64,000 bases of DNA, taken from Magnolia sinica (Eukaryota; Streptophyta; Magnoliopsida; Magnoliales; Magnoliaceae). How positions within the stretch are numbered: the first letter of the stretch is position 1; every line of letters starts with the position of its first letter. The notes below the pieces were generated by a model. It worked only from the letters and a program-made list of their open reading frames with translations, ran no database searches and was not told the origin of the DNA. The position numbers and the translations under genes were made by a program. Positions 13,401 to 36,724 of the stretch are shown here, one piece after another. The DNA lies in assembly GCF_029962835.1 (NCBI RefSeq), contig NC_080577.1, forward strand, positions 5,704,001 through 5,768,000, in the 5' to 3' direction.

Positions 13401-14451
13401 TCATCCAGTTGGGAATCATCAAACCAATAAAATAGATCACGACAAAACGGGTCCCACTAGTACCAATTCAAGGCCTGAGCACACTGCATATTCTCATGCC
13501 AAGGATCATATCATTCCTCCCATAGTGAGCCTTTTTTTAATTTTTAACAACATCCAACCCAAACTCGGGTTCAGAATCGGTCAAAGAAAAACTTTCAATT
13601 TTTAATAAAATTAGAATTTGGACTCAGGATTAAGTGACTTCTGAACCATACTTGCCAAGGTCCAAGTTGATCAACAATTCTTCTGAACATTAATTTCACG
13701 TTCACATTCTACTCACCAACGTCATGACCATATGGCATGTCCCAGGAACCAGCTATCAGTGGGATGCTCGCCAACTGTTTGATGAATGCACTCCCCACCT
13801 GAAATCAACCCTCATTCATATGGGCTTGCAACCAGCTGGTGCATCACCACCAGGCATAATAGAAGGTATATTAACTTTCATCCGGCCAGTACAGCGATCA
13901 CCTACCCATTGTACTACTTGCATACATGTAGACATTTAACTACATACATACATACATACATGCATAAAGTCATGTAACTTGTAAATATGGAATCGGATCC
14001 AGGTTTTCCTCATCATCTCCAGGAAACATCTACAATCGAATTACCTCCCAAATTCCACAGAAACTCGAAACACAAATACCGAGCAAGAGAGCCTCTGTAA
14101 ATACCCATGATTTTCAAATACCAGACAATTTTAAGAACTAAATTCCTAACAACCCACGAATCGAACATCGGGAACAGGAAAATCCATGTCAAAGAGAATA
14201 AGATGCATTTTACAGAGTAGAATTCTCATAATTCAAAACAAACCTCAAACACAAGATGTGCATCTTTAACAATAACAACCCATGATTTTCTACCGCAGCG
14301 ACAGTCGTCGAGAACCCAGAAAAATTCATGGCGTGGCATTGCTAGAGACATCGAATAGAAAAAGGAAGGAAATGAAAAGGAGGGAAAGAGAATGAAAGAG
14401 AATCTCACCAGGGCAGGTGGGCTGGGTAGCTTCAGAAGCCGTGTTGCTCAT
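1481..14451 (-). CDS. LOL2: LSD1-like zinc-finger protein, LOL2 type (4 exons)
   Basis: Exons on the minus strand: 14451-14409, 10810-10703, 9410-9301, 1552-1481, giving 110 aa with every splice phase closing and GT/AG at all introns. The protein carries two LSD1-type zinc fingers. Finger 1 has CGRC at residues 21-24 and CLRC at 39-42 around the family core [13 protein letters not shown]. Finger 2 has CGSC at 59-62 and CSSC at 77-80 around [13 protein letters not shown]. The tail after VTEIG reads [17 protein letters not shown], matching the proline-rich tail I know from LOL2 proteins. LSD1/LOL proteins are plant nuclear regulators of cell death and stress responses; a precise role here is inference. 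The N-terminus ([14 protein letters not shown]) is shorter than Arabidopsis LOL2 (about 155 aa), so exon 1 is the least certain part; it was chosen because its single trailing base completes the first codon of exon 2. Intron 3 is 7748 bp and holds retrotransposons; intron 1 is 3598 bp. Confidence 0.8.
1553..2069. other. LOL2 intron 3, part proximal to exon 4
   Basis: Ordinary AT-rich intron sequence with A-rich runs near 1565-1580, 1618-1635 and 1918-1940. No mobile element is recognised until the LTR at 2070. Confidence 0.6.
2070..2677 (+). repeat. Copia LTR (family A), with internal promoter duplication
   Basis: The unit begins TGTTGGACGTAGG and ends GTGCTTCCCAACA, so both ends share the palindromic TGTTGG/CCAACA. 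On the plus strand it has TATAAAA boxes at 2254-2260 and 2388-2394 and is followed after one base by a primer-binding site, so plus is the functional LTR direction. A 134-bp tandem duplication (2171-2304 and 2305-about 2436) has doubled the TATA region. Related copies at 5075-5332, 6595-7057, 7899-8067 and 8087-8549 are all in the opposite orientation and lack the duplication. Confidence 0.88.
2679..2690 (+). promoter_or_regulatory. Retrotransposon primer-binding site (initiator tRNA-Met)
   Basis: TGGTATCAGAGC, one base after the LTR end. This is the usual plant copia site complementary to the 3' end of initiator tRNA-Met. It is immediately followed by the antisense end of the pol reading frame, which is not the normal order. 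Confidence 0.9.
2693..4883 (-). pseudogene. Copia pol 3' half: integrase C-terminus, reverse transcriptase, RNase H
   Basis: Read on the minus strand. An integrase tail (VAERRN, then MMAQANL, with a stop replacing the expected tryptophan near 4782) leads into the C-terminal integrase region with a GSLGYV-like motif (4280-4705). Reverse transcriptase follows (3575-4198; [36 protein letters not shown], catalytic YVDD) and is frameshifted near 3580. Then come the reverse transcriptase end ([12 protein letters not shown], 3150-3578) and RNase H ([13 protein letters not shown]) with in-frame stops. The frame runs to a natural-looking end (QMGLRK) directly at the primer site and LTR. The part upstream of VAERRN is absent here but present in inverted orientation at 5440-6594. 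It is not functional. Confidence 0.85.
4884..5074. other. Junction sequence between copia halves
   Basis: About 190 bases that I cannot assign to the LTR or to pol. They contain a short inverted pair, GTGCAACCTTCC and GGTTGCATGC (4971-4997), and end where LTR similarity starts at 5075. Confidence 0.5.
5075..5332 (-). repeat. Copia LTR fragment (family A)
   Basis: Matches the LTR at 2070-2677 in reverse orientation, from the segment near GTGCACA to the terminal ACGTCCAACA. The other end of the LTR, about 200 bases, is missing. Read on the minus strand it starts TGTTGGACG and is preceded by a polypurine tract, as expected for a 3' LTR. Confidence 0.85.
5333..5342 (-). other. Polypurine tract abutting the LTR
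   Basis: Minus-strand GCGTGGGAGA directly precedes the TGTTGG of the LTR fragment, the classic plant copia arrangement. The gag-pol half next to it reads on the plus strand, so this tract is antisense to its own coding region. Confidence 0.7.
5440..6594 (+). pseudogene. Copia gag-pol 5' half: gag end, protease, integrase N-terminus
   Basis: One open frame (5307-6617; only the part after about 5440 looks like protein). A lysine-rich gag end carries a damaged CCHC knuckle ([14 protein letters not shown], one cysteine replaced by tyrosine). Protease follows with [12 protein letters not shown], then the integrase HHCC zinc region ([12 protein letters not shown] to CEHCVFGK) and the start of the catalytic core with HSDICGPF and [12 protein letters not shown]. 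The frame is cut at 6594 by an LTR. Most of gag is missing. The break falls where the inverted half at 2693-4883 begins, so the two look like parts of one element. Confidence 0.85.
6595..7057 (-). repeat. Copia LTR copy, family A
   Basis: Plus-strand text starts TGTTAGGAAGCATGG and ends CCCGCTGGCC, so the last 11 or so terminal bases are missing. It directly truncates the integrase frame. The preceding 19 bases (CTTGAGAAAAAGATTAAAC, 6576-6594) recur at 8068-8086 in front of another LTR copy. Confidence 0.85.
7467..7574 (-). mobile_element. Short SINE-like retroposon with 17-bp target duplication
   Basis: Flanked by direct repeats TTACAACCACTGACATT at 7450-7466 and 7575-7591. On the minus strand it contains a box-B-like GGCTTCAAATCCC and ends with AATTAATTGG and GATGAT, like the fragment at 905-1065. 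Its twin lies at 8967-9074. Confidence 0.65.
7796..7900 (-). pseudogene. Truncated copy of LOL2 exon 3
   Basis: Encodes the second LSD1-type finger ([16 protein letters not shown]) with proline-leucine in place of the proline-serine of the real exon. The donor site GGA|GTAAG is kept, but the splice acceptor and the first exon bases are replaced by LTR sequence, so this copy should not be spliced into the LOL2 mRNA normally. Confidence 0.85.
7899..8067 (-). repeat. Copia LTR fragment, family A
   Basis: Starts TGTTAGGAAGCACGG exactly at the end of the duplicated LOL2 segment, covers about the first 168 bases of the LTR (plus-strand order) and stops at AATCACAAT. The 19-base integrase remnant 8068-8086 follows. 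Confidence 0.85.
8087..8549 (-). repeat. Copia LTR copy, family A
   Basis: Almost the same sequence and the same truncated end (CCCACTGGCC) as 6595-7057, preceded by the same 19 bases of integrase. This shows that the two are copies of one junction. Confidence 0.85.
8550..9405. repeat. Duplicated LOL2 segment, copy with the functional exon 3
   Basis: Partner of 7058-7900. It runs on without a break through the exon 3 acceptor (GCAG at 9411-9414) into intron 2, so this copy keeps the original gene context. Confidence 0.85.
8967..9074 (-). mobile_element. Short SINE-like retroposon, second copy
   Basis: Twin of 7467-7574, with the same 17-bp flanking repeats at 8950-8966 and 9075-9091. It lies in LOL2 intron 3, 226 bases past exon 3. 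A T-rich run (9092-9142) follows the right-hand target repeat. Confidence 0.65.
9411..10702. other. LOL2 intron 2
   Basis: AT-rich intron with an A/G-rich run at 10198-10252. No transposon ends or coding similarity recognised. Confidence 0.6.
10811..14408. other. LOL2 intron 1, mixed repeats
   Basis: A 3.6-kb intron. It holds a repeat with the text TGGACGGACCATGCCCCAAA (about 10925-11065), which has a diverged relative at 13170-13440, a T run at 11500-11520, a 104-bp tandem duplication (12199-12408), and an AT-rich stretch rich in GCTACA/TGTAGC words at its two ends (about 12460-13000) that looks like a degraded foldback element. A CATA run lies at 13942-13962. No extra exon was found. Confidence 0.55.
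12199..12408. repeat. 104-bp tandem duplication
   Basis: Two copies starting with CCATCATGCCATCA (12199 and 12303), each containing GCTCCACCATAGAAGCTTG and GGCAATGGATAGTATTATCA. A few base differences and one or two indels separate them. Confidence 0.85.
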
Positions 14452-14490
14452 TTTTCTTTTTGCGTTGGCTATTTTTCGAAGTCAGATTCT

Positions 14491-14497
14491 TATATAG
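14491..14497 (-). promoter_or_regulatory. Putative TATA box of the LOL2-like gene
   Basis: Minus-strand CTATATA about 40 bases before the proposed ATG at 14451. Initiation at the usual spacing would leave a very short leader of roughly 10-15 bases. That is either real or a sign that translation starts elsewhere. Confidence 0.5.
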
Positions 14498-14593
14498 GGA
14501 TTTGAGTAACCTGATGATTGATGATACAGTAGATCCGAGAGGGATGCGGTGTGTTGATGTGTTGGGCTCTGTGAGGCCCACGTGATGTTTGTT

Positions 14594-14597
<4 letters not shown>

Positions 14598-14657
<60 letters not shown>
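14598..14657. repeat. (TA)n microsatellite
   Basis: About 30 TA units, at the border of the short element that follows and about 150 bases upstream of the LOL2-like start codon. Confidence 0.95.
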
Positions 14658-14659
<2 letters not shown>

Positions 14660-15060
14660 ACTCCGTCCATCCGTTCACTCTCTAATTTGATGTCACTAAT
14701 CCAAAAATGAAGTAGATCTGAAGTTTAAGTGGACCACACAACAGGAAAAAAGTAGTGATTGAACGGACACCATTAAAAACTTTTTGAGGGCCACAGAAGT
14801 TTTCGATCAGGCTGATATTTGTGTTTTCCCTTCATCCAGGTCTGAGTGACCTTATCAACAGGTTGGATGATAAATAAGCTTTACGGTGGACCATAGAAAG
14901 GTTTCAACGGTGGATGTCATTATCCCGACTGTTTCCTGTGGTGTGGCCCACGTGAGCTTCGGATCTGCTTTATTTTTGGGTTTAAAAGCTAAAATGAGCT
15001 GGAAAAAAGGATAGACGGTGGGGATATAAAACAAATACATCACCTTGGGCCGCACAGCGC
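14658..15060. mobile_element. Short non-autonomous element, GGGCCCAC/CCGTCCATCCG type
   Basis: Shows the family text: CCACTCCGTCCATCCG at one end, GGTTTCAACGGTGGATGTC and TTTCCTGTGGTGTGGCCCAC inside, and GATAGACGGTGG with ATACATCACCTTGGGCC at the other. It lies between the LOL2-like and RPB2 genes. Target duplication not visible. Confidence 0.6.
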
Positions 15061-15239
15061 TCAACACGTCAACACACCACCCAATCCGCGTCCAGCCGGG
15101 AGAACCGTAATATGGTAGAGCCATCTCTCCAGAGGACACGTGGCAGGGCCATGTATGTATCGGGTCCACCCGCATATCATAAGACAAATGTCATCCTTTA
15201 CTTTTTACACATTTCATCCCACTGCTTGTTTGACAGTTG

Positions 15240-15700
15240 ACTGTTTCTACGGCCATAGATTAGATGGATGGAATTGTCTAATGGCATTTACATCGAAGAC
15301 AAACCATCCATGCTAACCTTGCATATGAGCGGACCAGATCTTCGCATCACACACTGGAGATCGCCCTTCTCGAAAACCAGACTGTCATGTTCACTAGGTG
15401 GGCCACACCTGTATCTTGAGTCAGACCATCGGTTGCCCATTGACTCCAATGTTGTGGCCCAGCTGATGGACCGACCGACCTGATTTTTGTGACTGGTGAT
15501 CTTGATGGTATGGCCCACCGTTTCCGTGATTCTGATGTCCTTCACAGGCGTCATGCTGACAGAAAAGATGGCCTGGTACCACAGGTTGTGTTATCTTTGT
15601 TTGAGGTGATCAGTTCTCATGGAGAAGAAATTAGAAAGCTGTATACGTGGACGTGCACTAAAATGTGCCAGCATGGCACAGGTGCATGAAATACAGCCGT
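15240..15700. repeat. Dispersed repeat shared with FLOE intron 1
   Basis: Contains GGTGGGCCACACCTGTA, GACCATCGGTTGCCCATTGA and TGACTGGTGATCTTGATGG. Diverged forms of the same text in the same order occur at 37262-37460. Coding capacity none. Confidence 0.55.
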
Positions 15701-16670
15701 GCATCAATTGAGCTCCATTGTCGGTATCCCTCATCTGTCCTCTTACCAGGCAGTGCTAAATTTCAAGAAACAAACGGCCAAGGACACAACTGCAAAAGGG
15801 TGTTTCCCTATTCCCAACTAGCCAGGTTGGTTGGTTTTCAGCTACTAGGCTTTTTGAGCTTCTTAACACCCATTTGGAGTGGGGAATCAGTCAGATACTG
15901 GCATTTACAGAAGTGCATTTAAATGCACAACATGAACTGGAATTTAGATCAAAACGGCTTTTAGTCATCAAATGCCCCTGACCTCAAGTTTTTTTTTCTA
16001 AGCAACCTGCCTTTTCTCCATCACTGTGGCCCTTGTGATGAGACGACCAGCATGATTTTAGGCTAGACAATTGACGCAATCATACCCAACCAATGGATGA
16101 CATTGGCAAATGTAGATGGACTGCCTTATACATGGGTGGTCAGAACTGTTAAGTATTCAACACCAGATTTTTTTAGTATACAAAGCTAAACCCCAGCCCC
16201 CCTACAAAACTGCAAAGAAAAAACTGTATTTCCCTAAACTCCAACAACATTATACAAGCAGTAGAATCTTCTACCCTTTGGCTCGAAAGAACAATTCTCT
16301 AGAGCTAAGGAAGCCAATCATTCCTTAAATTGAATATGATTAGCTGCTCCTATATATTTTAACACAGCTAACACCAAGCAATGTTTCTCTGCAGTATAAA
16401 TATGGAACCGTAACAAATAGAATCCTTTCCTCTCTTACATCCTTTTCATACATTCTCAGTCAGCTCAGAACTGAAAACCCAAACTAACATCTATGCATCT
16501 TCTTACCATTAGAACAACATTGGCAGGGAGCTTTAGTTCTGTTGGTTCAGAGCTTCCAGCACAGTTTCTTCAAGCGGCCTGCTCCACAGAGAGGAAAACC
16601 CACTTTTGCCATTCCGCCTTGAACGAGCCAATGTTATCTGCCCTTTACTCTTGTGGTAGACAAACCCCAT
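15701..16670. other. Intergenic, LOL2 promoter side to RPB2 3' end
   Basis: No gene recognised. It probably includes the end of the RPB2 3' untranslated region. Confidence 0.5.
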
Positions 16671-16676
16671 TTTATT
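16671..16676 (-). terminator. RPB2 polyadenylation signal candidate
   Basis: AATAAA on the minus strand, 64 bases after the RPB2 stop codon (16742-16740). Position fits a plant near-upstream element; cleavage site not determined. Confidence 0.5.
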
Positions 16677-16739
16677 TTCGGCCAACAGAGTTGCTGCTTT
16701 TATATTATAAAAGCTTTCCTTTCTTCTTCTGCTTTAATA

Positions 16740-32244
<15,505 letters not shown>

Positions 32245-32370
32245 TTTCGAAGTAGGAAAACGTACCCTTTACTTCTTCAGGAGGAGAGATGAAGAGACTT
32301 TAGGCGTTTGATCCTCTCAGAGAAACGAAGACCCTAATTTCGTGCTCGTGTTGTGTTTTTAAAGGGTCTT
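32245..32370 (-). promoter_or_regulatory. RPB2 5' leader and core promoter region
   Basis: Only about 126 bases separate the RPB2 start codon from the short element at 32371. They contain a pyrimidine-rich leader and a TATA-like TTTAAAAA on the minus strand near 32357-32364. Exact start site unknown. Confidence 0.5.
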
Positions 32371-32870
32371 GTGACGCGAATTTACTGCGAAAGCCTTTCG
32401 CATAAAGTTCCTGCGCTGGGATCCTAGGTGGGGCCCACTGTGATGTTTGTGAGAAATCCACCCCGTCCATCCGTTTTGTGAGTTCATTTTACGCCCATGG
32501 GAAAAAAATTTGAACCCTACCCAATGCTCAAGTGGACAGAAAACATGAGAATTGAAACTACACAGTTGAAATATTCGTGGGGCCACAGAAGTTTTGAATC
32601 ATATTTATTTTTGTGTTTTCAGTTCGTCCCAGTAGGAATGACTACATGAACGGTATGGATGACATGTAAACATCATTTTCGACCCCAGGGAGGTTTCAAC
32701 GGTAGGGATTTCCCTTACCACCTTTTCCTTTTAGTACGGCCCATTTAAGTCGTATATTTTTCTCACTTTTGCTCTCATTTCTTAAAATTAAGCTTAAAAA
32801 ACGGATGGACGGAGTGGATTTCTCACAAACATCACGGTGGGGCCCACCTGAGTTCCCAGCGTCCTTGAAG
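32371..32870. mobile_element. Long-TIR element next to the RPB2 promoter
   Basis: Left end GACGCGAATTTACTGCGAAAGCC, then TTCCTGCGCTGGGATCC, AGGTGGGGCCCACTGTGATG and CCCGTCCATCCGTTTTG. The right side has the reverse complement of the inner blocks (AACGGATGGACGG, CATCACGGTGGGGCCCACCT, TTCCCAGCG) and then decays. It matches the better preserved 54444-54970 copy, which shows a 9-bp target duplication, so it is probably a Mutator-like non-autonomous element. Confidence 0.75.
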
Positions 32871-32999
32871 GAAAAGGAGCAGACGAGACCCTAACACAAC
32901 ACGGGGAGCCGTTGTCAGAGGCAGCGGATTTGGTGCGGCCCTAGCTTCACTAAAGACGGCACGGCCCTTACCGTGGGGGCCATCTTTATATATTTGTTC

Positions 33000-33545
33000 T
33001 ATATCCACTACGTCCATCCGTTTTTCAATATTATTTTATGTTATGAATCTAAAAATGAAGACGTTAAAAATCTCTGGTGAATCACATTAAAGGAAAGAGT
33101 ATTGATTGGAAATCTCACCATTAAAAATTCCTAGGGCCCAGTTTAATGTTTTTGTAATGTTTATTTTTCATCCAGACTGTTTATAAGGTCAATAAAATCT
33201 GGATGAAGATTAAAAAATAAATATAATCTTGATCCAAATCTTTTGTGGCTATTAAAAAAAAATTAATGGTTAATGGACAGTGATAATCGATAATTAAAAA
33301 CTTCTCGTGGGCCACAAAATTTTTGGATCAAGCTGATATTTGTTTGGTATTTTCATCCATATCTTTGTGACCATATCAACAGGTTGGATGGAAAATAAAC
33401 ATTCTAGTGGCCCCATGAAGTTTTTAATGGTGGAGATTTAATCATTACTGATTCCTATATTATGGTCCACATAAGGTTTGCATCTACTTCATTTATTGGA
33501 ATCATGTTTGAGCTTTCAAAACTGTCGGACGGTATAGACTTAAGG
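33000..33545. mobile_element. Short element, CCGTCCATCCG type
   Basis: Left CCACTACGTCCATCCGTTTTTC and right AACTGTCGGACGGTATAGAC with the usual interior words (AACAGGTTGGATGG, ATTTTGGATCAAGCTGATATTTG form). Diverged and without visible target duplication. A tandem internal rearrangement is likely, because the interior words occur twice. Confidence 0.5.
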
Positions 33546-33835
33546 CACATACATCAATGTAAGCCCCCTGGTCATGTGGCCCACCCACCTTGGTGGATCT
33601 GGGGCCTCTCCTGTCTTTTTGAGTTTTGATATGTGGCAAGTGAGGATTTGGTCATATATCCATACCATTGATCTCATTGGACCCATAGTAGACGATCTCA
33701 ATGACCTAAAGCCATTTTTATACAAAATCATAGTCATTTATGTAGGCTACACCTAGTGAATTTAAGAGCTATTTGGTTTCTAATTCTTACCCAATATTCA
33801 ATGAGGATGTTGATTAATTACTTCTTAAACACTAA

Positions 33836-34248
33836 GGGCCCATTTGGCCGGTCGGATTGGAAGGGATTGGATGGTATTGAAAGGGATTGGAATTTAAATC
33901 CCGAGATTGGCCGAGCGTGCCAAACAGAGTCGGTGATCTGATCCCAATCCCATGGATCTTAAGACAATCCACTGACAACACCATTATTACCTTTAAATCC
34001 CATCCAATCCACCTTAATCCATTCAAATTTTCCTGCGAGGTGTTTGGTTCGAGGGATTGGAACGGATGTGAAGGTTTAATCCCGGGATTGGCCGGGCGTG
34101 CCAAACAGACTGGATATAGCAATCCAAGGATTGAGCGATCTCATGGATCTCAAGACAATCCATTAACAACACCATCATTACCTAGAAATCCATGACATCC
34201 ACCCTAATACCATTCAATCCCTTCCAATCCACCCGCCCAAATAGGCCC
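33836..34248. mobile_element. Tourist-like MITE with TAA target duplication
   Basis: Terminal inverted repeats of about 45 bases (GGGCCCATTTGGCCGG... and ...CCCAAATAGGCCC), flanked by TAA at 33833-33835 and 34249-34251. Three-base TWA duplications are typical of PIF/Harbinger (Tourist) elements. Its interior repeats ATCCCGGGATTGGCCGGGCG-like text twice. Confidence 0.8.
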
Positions 34249-34251
34249 TAA

Positions 34252-35617
34252 GGGATTGTTTGGCACCATAGATTTGGAGGTTTTCATAGCTTGTAGGTTT
34301 CAAATCTAGGAGATTTTAAATACCTTCAAAGAAGGGGTTTGAAATCCATGTCGAAATCTTGGATTACATCTAAAATCTTTTCAGGAGTTACGTGTGTAAC
34401 ATGTGCTTCAATAGACCATTGATGTATTGGGCACATGCCTCATTGATGATATCCATAACAATTTAATTATCAACTACATCACTATAATTACTTTAATATA
34501 ATGATTTGTGTTGTTCAAACATTATCCACGTAAATTGTAATGACTCGGAAAATTTTGTGTCAAGACCCGAGTACTACCTCTATTTTCCATAGAAGCTATT
34601 TGTGGAGTAATTAACGCTAAACTCGATTGCTTGTGAAGTTTGCATCAATCACTTTAGCTTAATCTATTCCATATTTTATATCCTCATACAGACAACATGC
34701 ATCCATCATTAAATATGTTGCATAAGTGATGTTTTGAAACTCGGGAGCTGAATTATGCTCGACCCCTGAATTTCAGGGCGTTACATAAATCAAAGTTAAA
34801 AATCGTTGACACTTGGATGTAATCTTGTGCCTGTGGCCCATTTGAGACTTAGAATTTCATCATTTTTAAGTGAAGTATATATTTCAATGAGCTTATTACA
34901 ACTATTGTGTCAACCATTACATACACTAATTAAAGATATTAAAGTTGATTTAGTAATTAAATTTAAACAACTTTAAATATACCATGGATAGCTACCATTG
35001 GATTAGAGGGGATTCTAAATTTTGGAACGCTAAACACAACAGGAAGATTCCAAATCCAAGGGGTTTCGAATCAAGGGGTTCCAAATCCACACCCTCATAG
35101 GTCCTAACAACAAGAGCCAATGTGAGTTTTATGTGGGGCCCATTGTGATGTATTTGACTTAGCTACATTGTTCATCCATATTCTCAGCTAATTTATGGCC
35201 TAGCCCAAATTCGAGGCATTTCCATGTGGACTACACCATGGGAAACATTAGAATAAATCTCCTATAATTAAAAACTTCCTCATGCTTTACAATTTTCATA
35301 CCAAGTTGATATTTGTGTTTTCTTATAATCTCTATCTACCTGACAAATAAACAATCTTTTAAGTCTGAAGAATGAAAAGCCTTTCAAATGTGGACATTAA
35401 GTGGCAACTCTTTCTGTAGTGTGCGCCAAAGGCTTCGATAGCTTTGGATTTACCTCATTTTTTGTGTTCATGTTCTAGTTTGAAACATTCACATGCTGCT
35501 CTAAGTGTTAAAACAAAGGGTGTTTAGCTCTGAGCCATAGAGCTGTCCAGGCCGCCCAACCATTATAATAAGTCATTTGCTTAGTTTTTGGAGAAGTAGA
35601 AATCAAACAGCCGCTTA
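34252..35617. other. Intergenic, no gene seen
   Basis: AT-rich sequence with a degraded GGGCCCA-type element around 35110-35460 (ATGTGGGGCCCATTGTGATG, then interior words). A stretch at 34256-35100 starts GATTGTTTGGCACCATAGATTTGG and ends near CCAAATCCACACCCTCATAGG, suggesting a further old foldback element. Confidence 0.45.
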
Positions 35618-35998
35618 GGGCATGTTTAGCCAGATGGATTGGAAGGGATTGGAAGTTAAATTCCAGGATTGACCCGGCGTGTTAAACAGACAGGGTGATC
35701 TGATCCCGGGATATAGCAATCTCATGGATCTTAACAACACTATCATTACCTTTAAATCCCATCCAATCCATCCTAATCTGTTCAAATTTGCCTCGGACGT
35801 GTTTGGTTGGAGGGATTGGAAGGTTTAATCTCAGGATTGGCTGGGAGTGCCAAACGTACTTGATATAGCAATCCCGCGATATAACAATCCCATGGATCTC
35901 AAGACAATCCACTCACATCACCATCATTACCTTGAAATCCATGCCATCCACCCTAATACCATTCAATCCCTTCCAATCCACCCGGCCAAATGGGCCTT
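35618..35998. mobile_element. Tourist-like MITE, second copy
   Basis: Same family as 33836-34248, from GGGCATGTTTAGCCAGATGG to CCACCCGGCCAAATGGGCC. TTA precedes the left end; the right flank is less clear. Confidence 0.7.
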
Positions 35999-36074
35999 TT
36001 TAGGCGCAATTTCACATTGTTCCCATTGGTTTGGCGCATCCAAGTCATCTATCCGGTGGATACATATCGTGAAA

Positions 36075-36215
36075 ATAAGGTCCAACCTGATGGACGGACA
36101 GGATACCTTGTACATACTGTGAAATAAGGTCCAACCCGATGGATGGAGTGGATTTCATACACGTCCAACCCGATGGACGGATTGGATTCCATACATACCG
36201 CACTGTGGGTCCAAC
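36075..36215. repeat. Short degenerate tandem repeat
   Basis: The words GGTCCAACCTGATGGACGG, GGTCCAACCCGATGGATGG and GTCCAACCCGATGGACGG recur about every 40-60 bases with ATACATAC-like spacers. The unit resembles the GATGGACGG end of the local short elements, so it may derive from one of them. Confidence 0.65.
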
Positions 36216-36525
36216 AGAGCGCAAGTGTTGTACCCACTGCATAAAACGTTGTGGAACGCTCCGGTCCATAAAATGAAAGGCTGCATCCAATGGACGATTT
36301 GGATGGCACTCAGATATCCCATGCGCCCCACACAGCTCGCACGTACGGTAATTACCATACTTCCACCACGTACGGATCTTTCTCCACTGGCCCTTCTTGT
36401 TTTGTTGTTGCACGATGACTTCAAAATTCGAGTAGTGCTTATCCAATGGGTAGAGTCAAACGGGCCGAAACCATAGTCGTAGAGAGCCCAGCCCAGGTCC
36501 ATATAAGCCCAATCCATTGCCAGCC

Positions 36526-36533
36526 TATAAATA
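36526..36533 (+). promoter_or_regulatory. TATA box of the FLOE gene
   Basis: TATAAATA about 190 bases upstream of the start codon at 36725, preceded by several GCCCA words (36486-36520), typical of promoters of broadly expressed plant genes. The GCCCA role is inferred. Confidence 0.65.
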
Positions 36534-36724
36534 CCCTTTTCCGTGACCCGCTCCCCAAGCTAAAGCATTTTCATTTCGCCTCATCAGTCATCTGTCTTCG
36601 TCTCTTTCCTACCCATAGAAGTAGCATACGAAAAAAAAGCCCTAGTTTTTTTTCTTTATCCCCTTTCCAAATCTCTATTCCATTTTTCTTCTTGATCGAA
36701 GGATCGTCTTGTCCTAATTCGTCT

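Noticed and set aside
13147..13605. 152-aa plus-strand frame
   Set aside because: Overlaps a dispersed repeat also present at 10925-11065; no codon or domain evidence.
36045..36517. Overlapping 133-, 120- and 86-aa minus-strand frames
   Set aside because: They arise from the short tandem GATGGACGG repeat and the FLOE upstream region; three frames are open at once and none has a family match.
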